A stretch of DNA of 64,000 nt from Halorussus rarus (GCF_003369835.1 NZ_QPMJ01000002.1:496001-560000), one strand, 5' to 3'; counted from the stretch's first letter, positions 34,387 through 43,836 are shown. Numbers and translations are program-made. Notes: a model not told the origin generated them from the letters alone.

Positions 34387-34650
34387 GTGACGATACCACG
34401 TCCGCCGGTGAAGCAGGTGACGATACTCGTCGCCGTCGCACTGGCGGGTCTCGCCGCTCTCCTGCTCGCCGTCATGGTCCAGTACGCGGGCTTGCTCGGC
34501 GTCGGGCTGTTCGCGGGACTGGTCGTCGGGCTCGTTCTGCTCTCGCTGCTGGCCGGCGTGTCGCTCGAGGTCGCCTTCGAGGTCGTCGCGTACGCCGCGG
34601 GTGCCGCCCGGAGCGCGGTCGCGCGCGTCGGCGAGCGGTTCGGTCGCTGA
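34387..34650 (+). CDS. small two-helix membrane protein
   Basis: The protein has 87 residues from GTG at 34387; a GTG at 34372 is an alternative. A weak TATA-like ACTTATC lies about 26 bp before 34387, favouring it. Two hydrophobic helices (VTILVAVALAGLAALLLAV, then GLFAGLVVGLVLLSLLAG) are followed by an amphipathic basic tail. Function unknown. Confidence 0.55.
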   Translation: MTIPRPPVKQVTILVAVALAGLAALLLAVMVQYAGLLGVGLFAGLVVGLVLLSLLAGVSLEVAFEVVAYAAGAARSAVARVGERFGR

Positions 34651-34657
34651 CGACCCC

Positions 34658-35107
34658 TCACTCCTCGGTCGGTCGGAACGCCAGCCGGTAGAGGTCCCGC
34701 CCGTCGCAGTCGCCGGCGGCCGACTCGCAGCGCTCGGTCCGGACCACCCGGTAGGTCCCCGGCGGCACCTCGCCGTTCCGGGGCGCCGTCCAGACGGTCG
34801 GCTCGGTGCCGGGGAGGTCGGCGTACAGTCGGTCGCCGGCGGCCGCACACGCCGGCGAGACCCCGGTCAGCCGGATCGTGTCGCAGTCCGTTCGCTCGCA
34901 CCGCCGCTCGACCGTGAACTCGCTTCCCTCCGAGTGCTCGCCCCCGCAGGTGACGCCGCGGTGCGCGGCGGCCTGGCGGACGTCACGCCGCCGCGCACCG
35001 GCTCCACCGCCGGCCGCGAGGCCGGCACCACCGAGCGCGAGCGCGCCGGCGGTCCGTTTCAGAACGCTTCGTCGCGAGGGCGACTCCCCGGAGTTGGTCC
35101 CCACCAT
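34658..35107 (-). CDS. Tat-exported cysteine-rich protein
   Basis: The protein has 149 residues. A twin-arginine signal (SRRSVLKRTAGALALGGAGL) is at residues 11-30. The mature part has eight Cys in four nearby groups (for example CGGE, CERTDCD, CAAA, CESAAGDCDG), suggesting disulfides outside the cell. No enzyme motif. Family unknown; haloarchaea export many such proteins by Tat. Confidence 0.75.
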   Translation of the reverse strand: MVGTNSGESPSRRSVLKRTAGALALGGAGLAAGGGAGARRRDVRQAAAHRGVTCGGEHSEGSEFTVERRCERTDCDTIRLTGVSPACAAAGDRLYADLPGTEPTVWTAPRNGEVPPGTYRVVRTERCESAAGDCDGRDLYRLAFRPTEE

Positions 35108-35278
35108 CGCGCCGACAGACAGGAGTCGGCGCCTTCACTCTTTTCGGCGGCGGTCGATACGTCCCGGGAGTGGTACGAGCGCGTTCATCGCAGCTTCCGG
35201 TGGACGACCGCTCGCCGCCGGCGCGTCGACCGGACTCGACCACACAGGACTTTGCCCGTCGGGACGCTACCCTCGGGC

Positions 35279-36451
35279 ATGTACGACGCAGCCGTCGTCG
35301 GCGGTGGCATCGTCGGGTCGTCGGTCGCCTACCACCTCGCCCGCGCCGGGGCCGAGACCGCGCTCGTCGACCGCGAGGACGAGGGCCGGGCCACCGACGC
35401 GGGCGCGGGCATCCTCTCGCCCGCGACGAGCAGCCGGACCGGCTCGGACCCGTGGTTCGCGTTCGCGGTCGAGGCGGTCGACTACTACTCCGACCTCGTC
35501 GCCGCGCTGGCCGACGAGCAGGACGGCGAGACGGGCTACGACGAGTGCGGGCTGCTCAGCGTCGCGGTCGACGACGCCGAGGTCGAGGCGTTCGACCGGG
35601 CGATGGAGCGCATCGACCGCCGCCGGGAGACGCTCGGCCGGCCCGACCCCGACTCGTTCGCGGCGGTCGACCCCGGGGAGGCCCGCGAACGGTTCCCGCC
35701 GCTGGCCGACGTCCAGCGCGCGGCCTACTACGAGGACGCGGCCCGCGTCGACGGCAAGCTCCTGACCGCGGCGCTCCGGCGGGCCGGCGAGGCTCACGGC
35801 CTGGAGATCCGTCGGGCGAGCGCCGAGGAACTGCGCGTCGAGGATGGAGAAATCGCGGCTGTCGTGACCGGCGGGGAGGCCATCGAGACCGCGGCCGCGG
35901 TGGTCGCCGGCGGTGCGTGGTCGCCGGCGTTCGGCGACCAACTGGGCGTCGAACTTCCGGTCGAGCCCCAGCGCGGGCAGATAGCACATCTGGACGTGGC
36001 CGCCGGAGCCGATCCGACCGACGCGGACGCCGAGGCCGACGAGCCCGACACCGGCGACTGGCCCATCGTCTCGGCGTTCCGCGACCACTACCTCGTCTCG
36101 TGGCCGGACGGCCGGGTCGCCGCGGGCGCGACCCGCGAGACGGGGTCGGGGTTCGCGCCGCGCACGACCGCCGCCGGCGTCCGGGAGGTGCTCGACGAGG
36201 CCCTGCGGGTCGCGCCGGGGCTGGCCGACGCCGAACCCGCGGAGGTCCGGGTGGGGCTGCGCCCGGTCTCCGAGGACCGACTGCCGATTCTGGGCGGGGT
36301 GCCGGGGGTCGAGGGCGCCTTCGTCGCGACCGGCCACGGCGCGACCGGGCTCCAACTGGGCCCCTACAGCGGGAAGTGCGTGGCCGAGCGGGTCCTAGGC
36401 CGCGAGCCCGAAACGGACATCTCCGCGTTCGACCCGGCGCGGTTCGAGTGA
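35279..36451 (+). CDS. FAD-dependent amino-acid/glycine oxidase family (DAO) protein
   Basis: The protein has 390 residues from the ATG at 35279. The N-terminal Rossmann motif VVGGGIVGSSVAYHL binds FAD, and the C-terminal block ATGHGATGLQLGPYSGK is typical of DAO-family oxidases (glycine, sarcosine or D-amino acids). VGLRPVSEDRLPILG precedes it. Substrate cannot be fixed from sequence. A short acidic insert (about residues 250-260) is probably a halophilic loop. Confidence 0.85.
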   Translation: MYDAAVVGGGIVGSSVAYHLARAGAETALVDREDEGRATDAGAGILSPATSSRTGSDPWFAFAVEAVDYYSDLVAALADEQDGETGYDECGLLSVAVDDAEVEAFDRAMERIDRRRETLGRPDPDSFAAVDPGEARERFPPLADVQRAAYYEDAARVDGKLLTAALRRAGEAHGLEIRRASAEELRVEDGEIAAVVTGGEAIETAAAVVAGGAWSPAFGDQLGVELPVEPQRGQIAHLDVAAGADPTDADAEADEPDTGDWPIVSAFRDHYLVSWPDGRVAAGATRETGSGFAPRTTAAGVREVLDEALRVAPGLADAEPAEVRVGLRPVSEDRLPILGGVPGVEGAFVATGHGATGLQLGPYSGKCVAERVLGREPETDISAFDPARFE

Positions 36452-36498
36452 ACCGGGTGACACCACGTAGTCCGGGACCGCGGCGGAGCGACGGCAGG

Positions 36499-36930
36499 TC
36501 AGGACTCGCCGGCCCGCTCCCGGAGGACGTCCTGCAGGATGGTCCGGTGACAGCGCTTCTCGTCGGTGTTCTCGTAGCAGACCAGCCACACGTCCCGCTC
36601 GTCGAGTTCGGCCAGCAGGTCGTCCATCGCCGCTCGCGCCTCGGGGGTCCGGAGGTATTCGCGGTAGCGCCCGCCGAAGTCCACCTCGTCCCAGGCCTCG
36701 TCGTGGGTCAGGTCCTCGCGCTCGTCGACGAGGGCCTTGAACTCGTCCAGGAGGTCGTCGGGCGGCGCGAGCGCCGGGACGTTGCGGTCGAGGTGGTTGC
36801 CGATGCCGTAGGACGGGCGCCGGACGACCCCGACCACCAGGTCCCCGTCGTCGGGGTCGACGTGACCGTGCTGGAGCGCGGCGTGGTAGGTGTCCCCGAT
36901 TTCGTGGGAGGTGCCGTCGGCGGGAGACAC
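36499..36930 (-). CDS. DUF488 family protein
   Basis: The protein has 143 residues from GTG at 36930. The C-terminal block VWLVCYENTDEKRCHRTIL is the conserved Cys/His region of DUF488. The N-terminus has VVGVVRRPSYGIGNHL. Function unknown. It follows the Nif3-like gene by six bases, so they share a transcript. Confidence 0.8.
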   Translation of the reverse strand: MSPADGTSHEIGDTYHAALQHGHVDPDDGDLVVGVVRRPSYGIGNHLDRNVPALAPPDDLLDEFKALVDEREDLTHDEAWDEVDFGGRYREYLRTPEARAAMDDLLAELDERDVWLVCYENTDEKRCHRTILQDVLRERAGES

Positions 36931-36936
36931 GGCGGC

Positions 36937-37704
36937 TCAGAGCCCCGTGGGCGCGTCGATGTACGTCGTCTCGAGCCCCCAGTCGTCGGCCAGCGACTGG
37001 AGCGACTGCACGCCGAACGTCTCGGTCGCGTAGTGGCCCGCCAGAACCACGGTGAGGCCGGCCTCGCGGGCCTCGTGGTAGGCCTGCTGCTTGCCCTCGC
37101 CCGTGACGAGCGCGTCGGCGCCCGTCTCGGCGGCCTCGTCGAGCCAGTCGACGCCGCTCCCGGTCACGATGGCCACGTCCTCGAGTTCCTCGGGGCCGAA
37201 GTCCAGCACGCGCATGCCCTGCCCGAAGTGGTCGAGCTCCTCCTCCAGGGTCTCGCGCAGGCGGTCGGTCGGCATCGGCTCGGGCGCCCGCCCGCGCTGA
37301 CCGATGTGTTCGGGGCCCAGCTCGCCGAACGGCTCGCGGTCCTCCAGACCGAGCAGGTCGGCGAGGCCGGCGGCGTTGCCCAGTTCGGGGTGGGAGTCGA
37401 GCGGCAGGTGGGAGACGTACAGCGCCACGTCGTTCTCGATCAGCGGCGCGATGCGGTCGTACTGCCGGCCGGTCACGCGCTCGATGCCGCCCCACGAGAG
37501 GCCGTGGTGGACGACCAGCGCGTCCGCGCCGCGGTCGGCCGCGGCCGCGACGGTCTGCTCGGCGGCGTCGACCGCGAACGCGACGGTCTCGACCTCGCGG
37601 TGGTCGGGGCCGACCTGCAGACCGTTGGCGCTGGCGTCCACGTCGGCGAAGTCGCTCGTCCTGAGTTCGTCGTCGTACCGCTCGGCGAGTTCGGCGAGGT
37701 CCAT
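36937..37704 (-). CDS. Nif3-like dinuclear metal centre protein
   Basis: The protein has 255 residues. Metal ligands visible: His66-His67 in VVHHGLSW and the C-terminal GHYATE (His224, Glu228), with Asp/His in between. This is the NIF3/YbgI/YqfO family, with GTP cyclohydrolase I-like relatives of unproven function. It starts at the ATG at 37704 and leads the DUF488 gene in a two-gene unit. Confidence 0.88.
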   Translation of the reverse strand: MDLAELAERYDDELRTSDFADVDASANGLQVGPDHREVETVAFAVDAAEQTVAAAADRGADALVVHHGLSWGGIERVTGRQYDRIAPLIENDVALYVSHLPLDSHPELGNAAGLADLLGLEDREPFGELGPEHIGQRGRAPEPMPTDRLRETLEEELDHFGQGMRVLDFGPEELEDVAIVTGSGVDWLDEAAETGADALVTGEGKQQAYHEAREAGLTVVLAGHYATETFGVQSLQSLADDWGLETTYIDAPTGL

Positions 37705-37875
37705 GGTTCTGGTTCGGACGTTGCGGGGCGAGGGGCTTGTATCTGTATCTCCGACTGCGAGTCCAGTAGGTCAGTCTAGTCGAAAGAGCAAGCTATCACC
37801 CCACCACAACATCGAAGCTAGCTACTGCCGTCACATATGTACCGCACCGCCACCGCACAGCACCGCAGCCTCACA

Positions 37876-37939
37876 CCTCCCCAGCCTCCTGCGCTTCTCG
37901 GCCTCCACTTCGTTCCGACCTGCGATGCTCGTCCCTCGC
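37876..37939 (+). repeat. dispersed intergenic repeat, copy 1
   Basis: A 28-bp block (37876-37903) and a 21-bp block (37919-37939) recur exactly, in reverse orientation, at 47708-47735 and 47682-47702. The spacer between blocks is 15 nt here and 5 nt there. This looks like a haloarchaeal intergenic repeat family. Confidence 0.75.
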
Positions 37940-37994
37940 ACGACATGGCGCGACCACCGGAGGACTCACTTCGTTCGTCCTCCGAGCCCTGTCG

Positions 37995-38040
37995 CCCGAA
38001 AATCTCCGATTTTCGGGATCACGAAAGGCTTCGCCTTTCG
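37995..38040 (+). repeat. two consecutive perfect hairpins
   Basis: CCCGAAAATC/GATTTTCGGG (37995-38017, 10-bp stem, 3-nt loop) is followed four bases later by CGAAAGGC/GCCTTTCG (38022-38040, 8-bp stem, 3-nt loop). They lie 76 bp beyond the stop of the agmatinase gene and may end its transcript or belong to the nearby repeat. Confidence 0.6.
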
Positions 38041-38115
38041 AACGACTTCGCTACGCTCAGCAGGTCACTGCCGGGTCGCGCCAGCGCGCGCCGAATCAGA
38101 CGGGAAGGTGGTGAT

Positions 38116-38961
38116 TCACTCGCCGTCTCCGCCAGAAGCCGCCGCGTCAGCGAACGCGAACTCCCGGAGCAGTTTGCCCGCCAGCGCCGCCGACTGGCCG
38201 TCGTCGCGGTCGTTGACCTCGACCGCGTCGAACCCCGCGACCGACCCGGTGGCCGCCACCCCGCGCACCGCGTCGCGCATCTCGCGGGGCGTCAGGCCGA
38301 ACGGTTCCATCGTCCCCGTGCCGGGCGCGAAGCCGGGGTCGGCGGCGTCGACGTCCACGCTGAGGTAGACCGACCGCTCGTCGTCTCCGTCGCCGTCCGC
38401 GCCGAAGTCGGGCGACCAGTCGGCGACGTCCTCGGGAGCGACGACCGTGACGTCCGCCTCGGCGGCGCGCTCCCACTCGTCCTCGCTCCCGGTTCTCGCG
38501 CCCAGAATCACCGCCTCGTCGACTACGTCGAGGGCGTGGCGGGTCACGGTGGCGTGGCTCAGCGGGTTGCCGTCGTACTCCTCGCGGAGGTCGAGGTGAG
38601 CGTCGAGACAGACGAAGACGTCCGGGTCGGTCGCCCGCACACCTGCGACCGTGACCGTGTGCTCGCCGCCCAGGACGAGCGGGACGGCGTCGTCCCAGAC
38701 CACGTCGGTCAGCACGCCCTCGAGATACTCCAGGTACTCGGCGGCGTCGTCCCACGCCCGGACGTCGCCGTGGTCGTGGACGGAGAGCGCGGAGAAGTGC
38801 CGGGCGGTGCGGTCGTCGTAGTCGTCGTACGACCGAGAGAACCGGCGGATCCGGTCGGGGCCGAACCGGGCGCCGGGCTGGAACGAGGTCGAGACGTCGA
38901 GGGGCGCGCCCACCACCACGTAGGCCGCCGACTCGCGGTCGGCGGACGCGCCGGGGAACAT
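38116..38961 (-). CDS. speB: agmatinase/arginase-family ureohydrolase
   Basis: The protein has 281 residues. Binuclear manganese motifs: GGEH (98-101), DAHLD (120-124) and SVDVDAADP (201-209), all complete. The family hydrolyses agmatine to putrescine and urea. It starts immediately after the eIF5A stop (adjacent ends), so the two are co-transcribed. In haloarchaea agmatine derivatives are thought to feed hypusine formation on eIF5A, which gives the pairing a clear logic. Strict substrate not provable here. Confidence 0.9.
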   Translation of the reverse strand: MFPGASADRESAAYVVVGAPLDVSTSFQPGARFGPDRIRRFSRSYDDYDDRTARHFSALSVHDHGDVRAWDDAAEYLEYLEGVLTDVVWDDAVPLVLGGEHTVTVAGVRATDPDVFVCLDAHLDLREEYDGNPLSHATVTRHALDVVDEAVILGARTGSEDEWERAAEADVTVVAPEDVADWSPDFGADGDGDDERSVYLSVDVDAADPGFAPGTGTMEPFGLTPREMRDAVRGVAATGSVAGFDAVEVNDRDDGQSAALAGKLLREFAFADAAASGGDGE

Positions 38962-39342
38962 CTACTCCAGGATCTTCCGCTGCTCTTCCATCTCGAGGTA
39001 CTCGATCTCGTCGTCGGGGGACAGCGAGATGTCGCCGGGGGTCTTGATGGTGATGGTCTCGTAGGTCTCGAGGTCCATGACCTGGGCGACGTCGTCGCTC
39101 TCGACGGAGACGACCTGGCCCTGCTTGCGGTTGATGATGGGGACCCAGATCTTGGCGTCGACGGGCTGGGAGAGGCTGCGCTTCTTGCCGTCGAAGACGC
39201 CGGCGGCCTCGATGCGGGCCTTGGCGCTGCCGTGCTTGCCCGGCTTGGCCGTGCTGTAGGAGTTGATCTCGCAGGCCGCGTCGTCGATCATCACGTAGTT
39301 GCCTTCCTGGAGGTCCCGTACTTCCTTCTGCTCTTTTGCCAT
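38962..39342 (-). CDS. eif5a: translation factor eIF5A (aIF5A)
   Basis: The protein has 126 residues from the ATG at 39342 ([10 protein letters not shown]). The hypusination loop [11 protein letters not shown] places the modified lysine at Lys36. An SH3-like N-terminal domain is followed by an OB-fold C-terminal domain. The factor helps ribosomes through difficult peptide bonds. It needs the deoxyhypusine synthase encoded at 32869 and is followed directly by agmatinase. Confidence 0.95.
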   Translation of the reverse strand: MAKEQKEVRDLQEGNYVMIDDAACEINSYSTAKPGKHGSAKARIEAAGVFDGKKRSLSQPVDAKIWVPIINRKQGQVVSVESDDVAQVMDLETYETITIKTPGDISLSPDDEIEYLEMEEQRKILE

Positions 39343-39599
39343 ACGGCCGGATAGCGTCCGGGGTAGTATAAACCGTTTGGAATGGGTTTCCGGCGTTTCC
39401 GGCCGACGCGACGGCCGAGCGGGCGGCCAATCGGACGTCGGCCGAGCGACCGACTCTCCGGTCGGAGACGAACGGAAGAGAATCGCCGGATGACACAGGC
39501 AAGCACGCGGGGAGCGTCGAAGCGAAACGGGTGACCGCGGGGACCAGTCGGGCGGTCGAGCGGGGTCGTCGGTGGGTGCGGTTCGTCGGGCGACGCTCG

Positions 39600-39872
39600 T
39601 CAGTCGGTGCGGTAGCCGTGGCCCGCGACGAGCGCGAGCGCGTGGGCCGCCAGCAGGACCGCGAACGCCGAGCGCTCGCCGGGCGCGAAGCCGCCGGCCA
39701 GCATCGGCAGGTAGGCCAGCGGGAGCGCCACGGCCGACCAGAAGCCGGCGAACCGGACCGGCGCCGCGGCGAAGTCGAGCGCCGACCGGGCGGCGCCGGT
39801 CGCGTCTGGGAGGCGGTCCTCGGACAGTTCTTCGGTGATGGGGGCGTCGAGTGTGGAGGGGGCGTTCGACAT
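39600..39872 (-). CDS. small membrane protein
   Basis: The protein has 90 residues. The N-terminal 30 are acidic and disordered. Two hydrophobic helices follow ([20 protein letters not shown], then [16 protein letters not shown]). No family recognised. The 257-bp gap to eIF5A holds the eIF5A promoter. Confidence 0.65.
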   Translation of the reverse strand: MSNAPSTLDAPITEELSEDRLPDATGAARSALDFAAAPVRFAGFWSAVALPLAYLPMLAGGFAPGERSAFAVLLAAHALALVAGHGYRTD

Positions 39873-40000
39873 CGTGGGTCACCTACCAGTTCCTTGGAAC
39901 CCCGACCCCATATAACGGCCAGAGCCTTAGTGATATTTCGCGACTTTCACCCCTACTAACCCGATTTCCCGTCGTTTCACGCCGCCGCCCCCACATTTTA

Positions 40001-40021
40001 TAGAGCGTCGAGAACGCTCTA
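40001..40021 (+). repeat. short inverted repeat in an AT-rich gap
   Basis: TAGAGCG and CGCTCTA form a 7-bp stem with a 7-nt loop, followed by an A/T-rich run. It lies upstream of the small membrane protein at 39872 and past the end of the aminotransferase gene. It may be a terminator or an operator. Confidence 0.45.
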
Positions 40022-40161
40022 GAAATTTTAAAATCGTCTCTGAAGAAGTTTCCTCGAATCCAGTAGGTTTCATGACATCAATCCGTGGATGTGGCGGCGT
40101 ACGGTCACGACTGCACCGCGTCGGCCCGCCGACCGCTCCCGACGCGCGACCGGCGGCGAAA

Positions 40162-41280
40162 TTACACGCGGCGGTCGATGCAGTCGCCGACGCGCGCCAG
40201 GCCCTCCTCGAGCTCGTCGGTCGGCAGGCCGAACCCGATGCGGAAGTAGTCGCCGTAGCCGAACAGCGCGCCGGGCGCGAGCACGACGCTCTCCTCCTCG
40301 ACGACCGTCCGGCAGAACTCCCTGCTCCCGTCGAACCCGTCGGGGACGGTGATGAACCCGTTGACGCCCACGGGGTCGTACCACGACAGGTCGCGGTCGG
40401 CGACGAACTCCCGGACGCGCTCGCGGTTGTGCGCCGCGAGTTCGCGGTTCTCGGCCAGTATCGACTCCTCGCGCTCGCCGAGCGCCTGGCGGGCGAGGTG
40501 CTGGCCGAAGATGGACGGCGAGATGGTGGTGTAGTCCTTCCACTGCCAGGCCCGCTCGACCACCTCCTGCGGGCCCGCGAGCCAGCCGAACCGCAGGCCG
40601 GCGAGGCCGTACGCCTTGGTGAGGCTCGCGGTGCTGATGCCCCGTTCCCCCATGCTCGCGACGGTCGGCAGCGGGTCCTCCGACAGCAGTCGGTACACCT
40701 CGTCGCAGAGCAGGTGGGCGTCCGCGTCGGCCGCGAGGTCGTAGAGCGCGCGGACCTTCTCCTCGGGGTGGTAGCGCCCGGTCGGGTTGTTCGGGTTGTT
40801 GAGCACCACGACCGACGTCTCGGGGCGAATCGCGTCGGCCACGGCGTCGACGTCGAGCTCCCAGTCCGGCGGTTCGAGCGGGACCCGGGTCACGTCGCCG
40901 AGCGCCTCGGGCACCGCGTGGAGTGCCTGGTAGGTCGGGGTGACCACGACCGCGTGGGGGTCCGCGGCGGAACCGGGCGACCCCGCGACGTCGTCGCCCG
41001 CTCCGTCCGCCCCGTCCATCAGCGCCAGGAACGCCAGGAAGTTGGCCTCCTGGGCCCCGCAGGTGAACAGCACCTCGTCGGCCGTCCGGTCGTAGCGGTC
41101 GGCCACCTCGGCCCGGAGTCCGGGGTCGCCGTCGGTCGGGATGACGTAGTCGAGTTTGCCGGGGTCGAGGTCGAACCGGTCGGCCGCCAGGCTCCGGATG
41201 CCGCTCTCGGCCAGCATGATGTCGGCCTCGTGCTCGTACTCGGCGAACCAGCGCTCGAGTTCGAAGGGCGCGATGTCCAT
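40162..41280 (-). CDS. PLP-dependent class I/II aminotransferase
   Basis: The protein has 372 residues from the ATG at 41280 (MDIAPFELERW). Landmarks of fold type I: LNNPNNPTGRY, CDEVYRLL, and SLTKAYGLAGLRFGW with the PLP-binding Lys. Substrate unknown; the layout resembles aspartate-type or capreomycidine-synthase-like enzymes. The upstream in-frame extension is Pro/Arg-rich and excluded. Confidence 0.88.
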   Translation of the reverse strand: MDIAPFELERWFAEYEHEADIMLAESGIRSLAADRFDLDPGKLDYVIPTDGDPGLRAEVADRYDRTADEVLFTCGAQEANFLAFLALMDGADGAGDDVAGSPGSAADPHAVVVTPTYQALHAVPEALGDVTRVPLEPPDWELDVDAVADAIRPETSVVVLNNPNNPTGRYHPEEKVRALYDLAADADAHLLCDEVYRLLSEDPLPTVASMGERGISTASLTKAYGLAGLRFGWLAGPQEVVERAWQWKDYTTISPSIFGQHLARQALGEREESILAENRELAAHNRERVREFVADRDLSWYDPVGVNGFITVPDGFDGSREFCRTVVEEESVVLAPGALFGYGDYFRIGFGLPTDELEEGLARVGDCIDRRV

Positions 41281-41390
41281 GCGGAGAGGTGGACGGACAG
41301 GGGGGTAAAGGCACGGGAAGGGGCAGGAGGGGTCCACCGACGCCGGGGCGCATCCGGCACAGCTAAGTCGGCGACCTTTCTGTACCCGAT

Positions 41391-42800
41391 ATGACGAATC
41401 GGCCCGCCCGCCTCCCCGAAGCCGTCCGGGCCGGCCTGCTGCTCGCCGGCAACGTCCTCCCGCTGGTCGGCGTGGCGTTCTGGGGGTGGAACCTCGCGGC
41501 GCTGCTCGTGCTGTACGGCGCCGAGGCGGTGGTGACGGCCGGCGTCGCGGCGCTGAAGATGCTGCTCGCCGAGCGGGTGCCCGAGGTCCCGTTCGCCGGC
41601 GCCGACTCGCCGCTCCGGGCGCTCCGCGAGAAGCGCGGCGGCGTCCGGGTCCGGGAGGACTGGCCGCCGATCTACCCGCGGAACCTGCCCCACGCTCTCG
41701 GGATGGCCGGGTCGTTCCTGTTCGTCTGGTGCTGGGTCGCGGTGCTCGCGCTGGCCGACGTCGCGAGTGCCGCGGCGGCGTCGCTGCCTCCGTCCGTGCC
41801 GCTTTCGGCGCTCGCCCTGGCGGTCGCCCGCCTGGCGGAGTTCCGGACCGAGTACATCGGCCGGGGGGAGTACGCCGACGTCTCCGCGCGGGCCGCCGCG
41901 GCGACGCCCGCTCGACAGACCCTGCTGGTCGTCTGTCTCCTCCCGCTGCTGAGCGCGGTCGGCGAGTCGCGGGCCGCGGGCACGCTGCTGCTGGTCGCGG
42001 TCGTCGCCGCCAAGACGCTGGCCGACGCCTACGGGTTCTGGGTCGACCACCTCGACCGGGCGCCGCTCCGCGTCGGCGAGTGGCTCTTCGGCGCTCCCGA
42101 GACCGGAGACCCGCCGCCGACCGTCGACGCGCCCGCGGCGGCTCCCAGCGTCCGCGTCGAGACGGACACCCCGGCCGTGCTGTTCACCGGCCTGGTTCCG
42201 GTCGCGCTGGCGTTCGCGAGCAGACCCGGCCTGGTGGTGTTGCTCCTGATCGCGCTGGCCGCGCTCGCTGTCGGCGCCTGGGCGCTGTTGCCCGGGCTGG
42301 TCGTCGTCTCGCTCGTCGCCGGGGCGTGCCTGCTGGTCCACTACCTCCGGTTCGGTACGCTGGAGTACCAGCGCCGGGGCGGCGCGCTGGTCTGCCACGA
42401 CACCTGGCTCGACGAGCCCCAGTGGGCGTGCGAGATCGAGGAGATCCGGAACCCGTCTGCCGACCGGCGGATCACGAGCAGGCTGTTCGGGACGACCGTG
42501 GTCAGGTTCGACGCCGGCACGTCGGGCGACGAGTCGTTCCGGCTCGGTCCGGTCGCGGACGCCGACGCGGTCGTCGAGCGGCTCGGCTTTCCCGCGTTCG
42601 ACCCGAGCCAGGACGAGCCGAACCGGCAGGTCGCGGCGGCCGCGCTCGGGCTCGCAGGGTCGTTCCTCCTCGTTCCCGTCGGGCTGTACTTCGCGCCGAG
42701 CGTCTCGACGGGGAAGGTGATCGGCGTCGTGGTGGTGCTGGGACCGATGATGGCGGTGCTCGTCGGGACGCTGCTGTGGGTCTCGCTGTACAACGCGTAG
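41391..42800 (+). CDS. DUF6498-like multi-pass membrane protein
   Basis: The protein has 469 residues with about eight or nine hydrophobic helices. The N-terminal core (VAFWGWNLAALLVLYGAEAV) is typical of DUF6498. A soluble segment near residues 320-400 (GALVCHDTWLDEPQWACEIE) resembles a PH-like insert. Two helices close the protein. Function unknown. Confidence 0.75.
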   Translation: MTNRPARLPEAVRAGLLLAGNVLPLVGVAFWGWNLAALLVLYGAEAVVTAGVAALKMLLAERVPEVPFAGADSPLRALREKRGGVRVREDWPPIYPRNLPHALGMAGSFLFVWCWVAVLALADVASAAAASLPPSVPLSALALAVARLAEFRTEYIGRGEYADVSARAAAATPARQTLLVVCLLPLLSAVGESRAAGTLLLVAVVAAKTLADAYGFWVDHLDRAPLRVGEWLFGAPETGDPPPTVDAPAAAPSVRVETDTPAVLFTGLVPVALAFASRPGLVVLLLIALAALAVGAWALLPGLVVVSLVAGACLLVHYLRFGTLEYQRRGGALVCHDTWLDEPQWACEIEEIRNPSADRRITSRLFGTTVVRFDAGTSGDESFRLGPVADADAVVERLGFPAFDPSQDEPNRQVAAAALGLAGSFLLVPVGLYFAPSVSTGKVIGVVVVLGPMMAVLVGTLLWVSLYNA

Positions 42801-42823
42801 GAACCCGATTCGCTCGGCCGAGG

Positions 42824-43783
42824 TCAGACGTACATCAGCGGCACCATCGCGGCGACGCCGACCGCGAGTCCCGCGAGCAGTTCGCGGTGGCCCTCGCCCG
42901 GCAGGTCCTCGCCGGTCTCGAGCGCCTCGGGGATGAACTCGGAGGCGACCAGGTAGATCATCGCGCCCGCGGCGAACCCGAAGCCGAAGGGGAGGAACTC
43001 CCGGGCCCAGCGCACGAACGCGAACGCGACGACCGCTCCGATGGGCTGGGGCAGGCTGGAGAACACCGCCGCGCCGACCATCCGCCACTTGCTCACGTTC
43101 ATCGCGCGCATCGGGATGGAGATGGCCAGCCCCTCCGGGACGTTGTGGATGGAGATGGCGACGGTCATGAAGACCGCGAGCAGCGGCACCGAGAAGCCGA
43201 GGACGGGGATGCCGCCCTCGAAGCCGAGCTCCGCGAACGAGACGCCGATGGCCACGCCCTCCGGGAAGCTGTGGACGGTCAGGATACCGAGCACGAGCAC
43301 GAGCGTCCGGAGGTCCCCCGTGGCGATGGCCTCGGCCTCCGCCGCGTGGTCGCCGTGGCCGTGGCCGCCGTCGGCGTGGACCGGGTCGTCGCGGTCGTAC
43401 TCGTCCGCGCCGTGTGCGTGGTCGGCCTCGTCGTCGACCATCTCGTGCTCGTGGTCCGCGTCGTGGCCGCGGCGCTCGCCCTCGCCGTCGCCCAGGTCGA
43501 TCATGTCGAGCGCCCGGTCGGCGACCTCGACCAGCGCGACGCCCGCGAGCAGGCCGGCGACCATCAGCGTCGGGAACCCGCCGGAGGCGTAGGCCAGCCC
43601 CTCGTTCACGAGGCCGAACAGCGACGCCGACACCATGATGCCCGACGCGAGCCCCCACAGCGCCACGTTCCAGCGGTCGCTGAAGTCGTCGACCACGAAG
43701 AACGGGAGTGCGCCGAGCCCCGTTGCCAGCGCCGTCACGAGCCCCGCGACGAACACCAGGACGAGGTTCTCCAGTAACGCCAT
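42824..43783 (-). CDS. ZIP-family metal transporter
   Basis: The protein has 319 residues and about eight membrane helices. Metal motifs in two helices: HSFPEGVAIGV and HNVPEGLAI. A His/Asp-rich cytoplasmic loop (about residues 100-150) probably binds zinc or iron. It imports divalent metal into the cytoplasm. A DtxR-type operator lies about 54 bp upstream, so it is probably repressed when metal is plentiful. Confidence 0.92.
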   Translation of the reverse strand: MALLENLVLVFVAGLVTALATGLGALPFFVVDDFSDRWNVALWGLASGIMVSASLFGLVNEGLAYASGGFPTLMVAGLLAGVALVEVADRALDMIDLGDGEGERRGHDADHEHEMVDDEADHAHGADEYDRDDPVHADGGHGHGDHAAEAEAIATGDLRTLVLVLGILTVHSFPEGVAIGVSFAELGFEGGIPVLGFSVPLLAVFMTVAISIHNVPEGLAISIPMRAMNVSKWRMVGAAVFSSLPQPIGAVVAFAFVRWAREFLPFGFGFAAGAMIYLVASEFIPEALETGEDLPGEGHRELLAGLAVGVAAMVPLMYV

Positions 43784-43836
43784 GTAGTACAGTTCTAACT
43801 ACTGTTCAAAAAGACTTTCCAAAACCAGAATTAGTT

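Larger units (their letters stand above)
37705..38115. other. 411-bp intergenic region with dispersed repeat and hairpins
   Basis: It lies between Nif3 (minus, starting at 37704) and the end of the agmatinase gene. It contains one copy of a repeat also present inverted at 47682-47735, and two consecutive perfect hairpins (37995-38017, 38022-38040). No coding sequence is convincing. Confidence 0.5.

Noticed and set aside
41019-43658. 879-codon minus-strand open frame
   Set aside because: It overlaps the aminotransferase, DUF6498 and ZIP genes and is a composition artefact.
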